11,657 nucleotides of DNA from Spirochaetaceae bacterium (lineage in GTDB: Bacteria > Spirochaetota > Spirochaetia > Treponematales > Breznakiellaceae), in NCBI GenBank assembly GCA_031275595.1, contig JAISOO010000149.1:1-11657 (forward strand), given 5' to 3'. Shown here piece after piece: positions 11,197-11,657 of the stretch. Position 1 is the first letter of the stretch; each line of letters starts with the position of its first letter. The position numbers and the translations under genes are program-made. The notes below the pieces were generated by a model. The model worked only from the letters and a program-made list of their open reading frames with translations. It was not told the origin of the DNA and did not search any database.

Positions 11197-11657
11197 TTCT
11201 GCGCGATCCCTTTAAAAGATTTGATCCCCCAAAACAAGAGGAAAGCCAGGATGTTGATGATCACCACACTGGCGCCGGTGGGGGTGGCGGCGACATAGGA
11301 GATCACCACCCCGATAAAAAAACAGATCACCGAAACCAAAGCGGAACAGATGGTTACGGTTTTAAATTTCTTGCAGACCCTCATGGCGGTAAGGGCGGGA
11401 AAAATAATCAAACTGGAAATAAGCATGGCCCCCATCATCCGCATCCCCAGCACGATGGTGATGGCGGTAAGGAAGGCGATCAGCATATTGTACACCCCGG
11501 TTTTGGTGCCCGTGGCTTTGGCGAAGGTTTCGTCAAAGGTAACCGCAAAGATTTTATGGTAAAAGACGATAAAAAGGAAAAGGACTACGATGGACAGAAT
11601 GATGCTCAGGGTAACGTCGTTTTTATTCATCGCCAGGATGCTGCCGAAAAGGTAGTT
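11193..11657 (-). CDS. ABC-3 family metal transporter permease, C-terminal part
   Basis: The 154 residues seen begin at the right window edge with NYLFGSILA and contain the family hallmark ITFDE-like AVTFDETFAKATGTKTG, followed by membrane helices rich in small residues (YNMLIAFLTAITIVLGMRMMGAMLISSLIIFPALTA in pieces) and a late helix pair. ABC-3 permeases (ZnuB, TroC/D, MntB types) form the membrane channel of importers for zinc, manganese or iron. An ATG at 11630 is internal, because the frame continues open and family-like upstream, so the gene is cut by the window. The metal cannot be told from this fragment. The ATPase and binding-protein genes would be expected further right. Confidence 0.88.
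   Translation of the reverse strand, partial: NYLFGSILAMNKNDVTLSIILSIVVLFLFIVFYHKIFAVTFDETFAKATGTKTGVYNMLIAFLTAITIVLGMRMMGAMLISSLIIFPALTAMRVCKKFKTVTICSALVSVICFFIGVVISYVAATPTGASVVIINILAFLLFWGIKSFKGIAQK

Noticed and set aside
1..11657. Possible tRNA, rRNA, integron attC sites or transposase genes
   Set aside because: No cloverleaf, rRNA signature, attC core pair or transposase motif was recognised on either strand by eye.

Overview
The window most resembles a free-living or gut Treponema, of the kind found in termites. This is inferred from the mix of protein types (a UPF0158-GNAT fusion, a stand-alone DbpA-type RNA-binding protein, a large beta-helix lipoprotein, spirochaete-like lipoboxes) and from intergenic DNA saturated with palindromic repeats. 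No rRNA, tRNA, CRISPR array or transposase gene was found.

Layout. 1-472: a GC-rich array of GGTCAGACCCC-type repeats, then a MITE-like element with inverted ends. 473-2190 (+): a UPF0158-GNAT fusion protein and a DbpA-like RNA-binding protein. 2122-3300 (-): a multi-pass membrane protein whose 3' end overlaps the previous gene. 3330-3995 (+): a metallo-beta-lactamase-fold hydrolase. 4202-5242 (-): an exported NlpC/P60 hydrolase with a C-terminal beta-barrel-like domain. 5290-5871: a second palindrome cluster followed by a second, longer copy of the MITE-like element, in the same order as at the left end. 5878-7400: decayed DNA with a split membrane-protein remnant, three unrelated strong palindromes, and a scrambled partial copy of the lipoprotein gene at 10531-11196. 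7443-9935 (-): an 830-residue surface lipoprotein with three N-terminal repeat domains and a beta-helix. 9936-10530: AT-richer DNA with many hairpin-repeat pieces, a good minus-strand promoter and a possible 38-codon gene. 10531-11657 (-): a lipoprotein translationally coupled to an ABC-3 family metal-transporter permease that runs off the right edge.

Three observations stand out. First, three genes (starts 473, 3330, 5242) lack a Shine-Dalgarno sequence, and each has a -10-like hexamer exactly 6 bp before its ATG, which predicts leaderless mRNAs. Second, a roughly 120-bp triple-hairpin element occurs complete at two sites and in pieces elsewhere. One complete copy sits inside the lipoprotein pseudogene, so the intact paralogue in the same window acts as an empty-site reference. 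Third, a different insert of about 83 bp in that pseudogene carries a terminator hairpin, a GGAGG and an ATG in frame with the gene remnant, like a portable stop-and-restart cassette.

The genes do not form one pathway. Cell envelope and surface functions are well represented (hydrolase, two lipoproteins, membrane protein, metal transporter). The only clear operon is the permease-lipoprotein pair at the right end.
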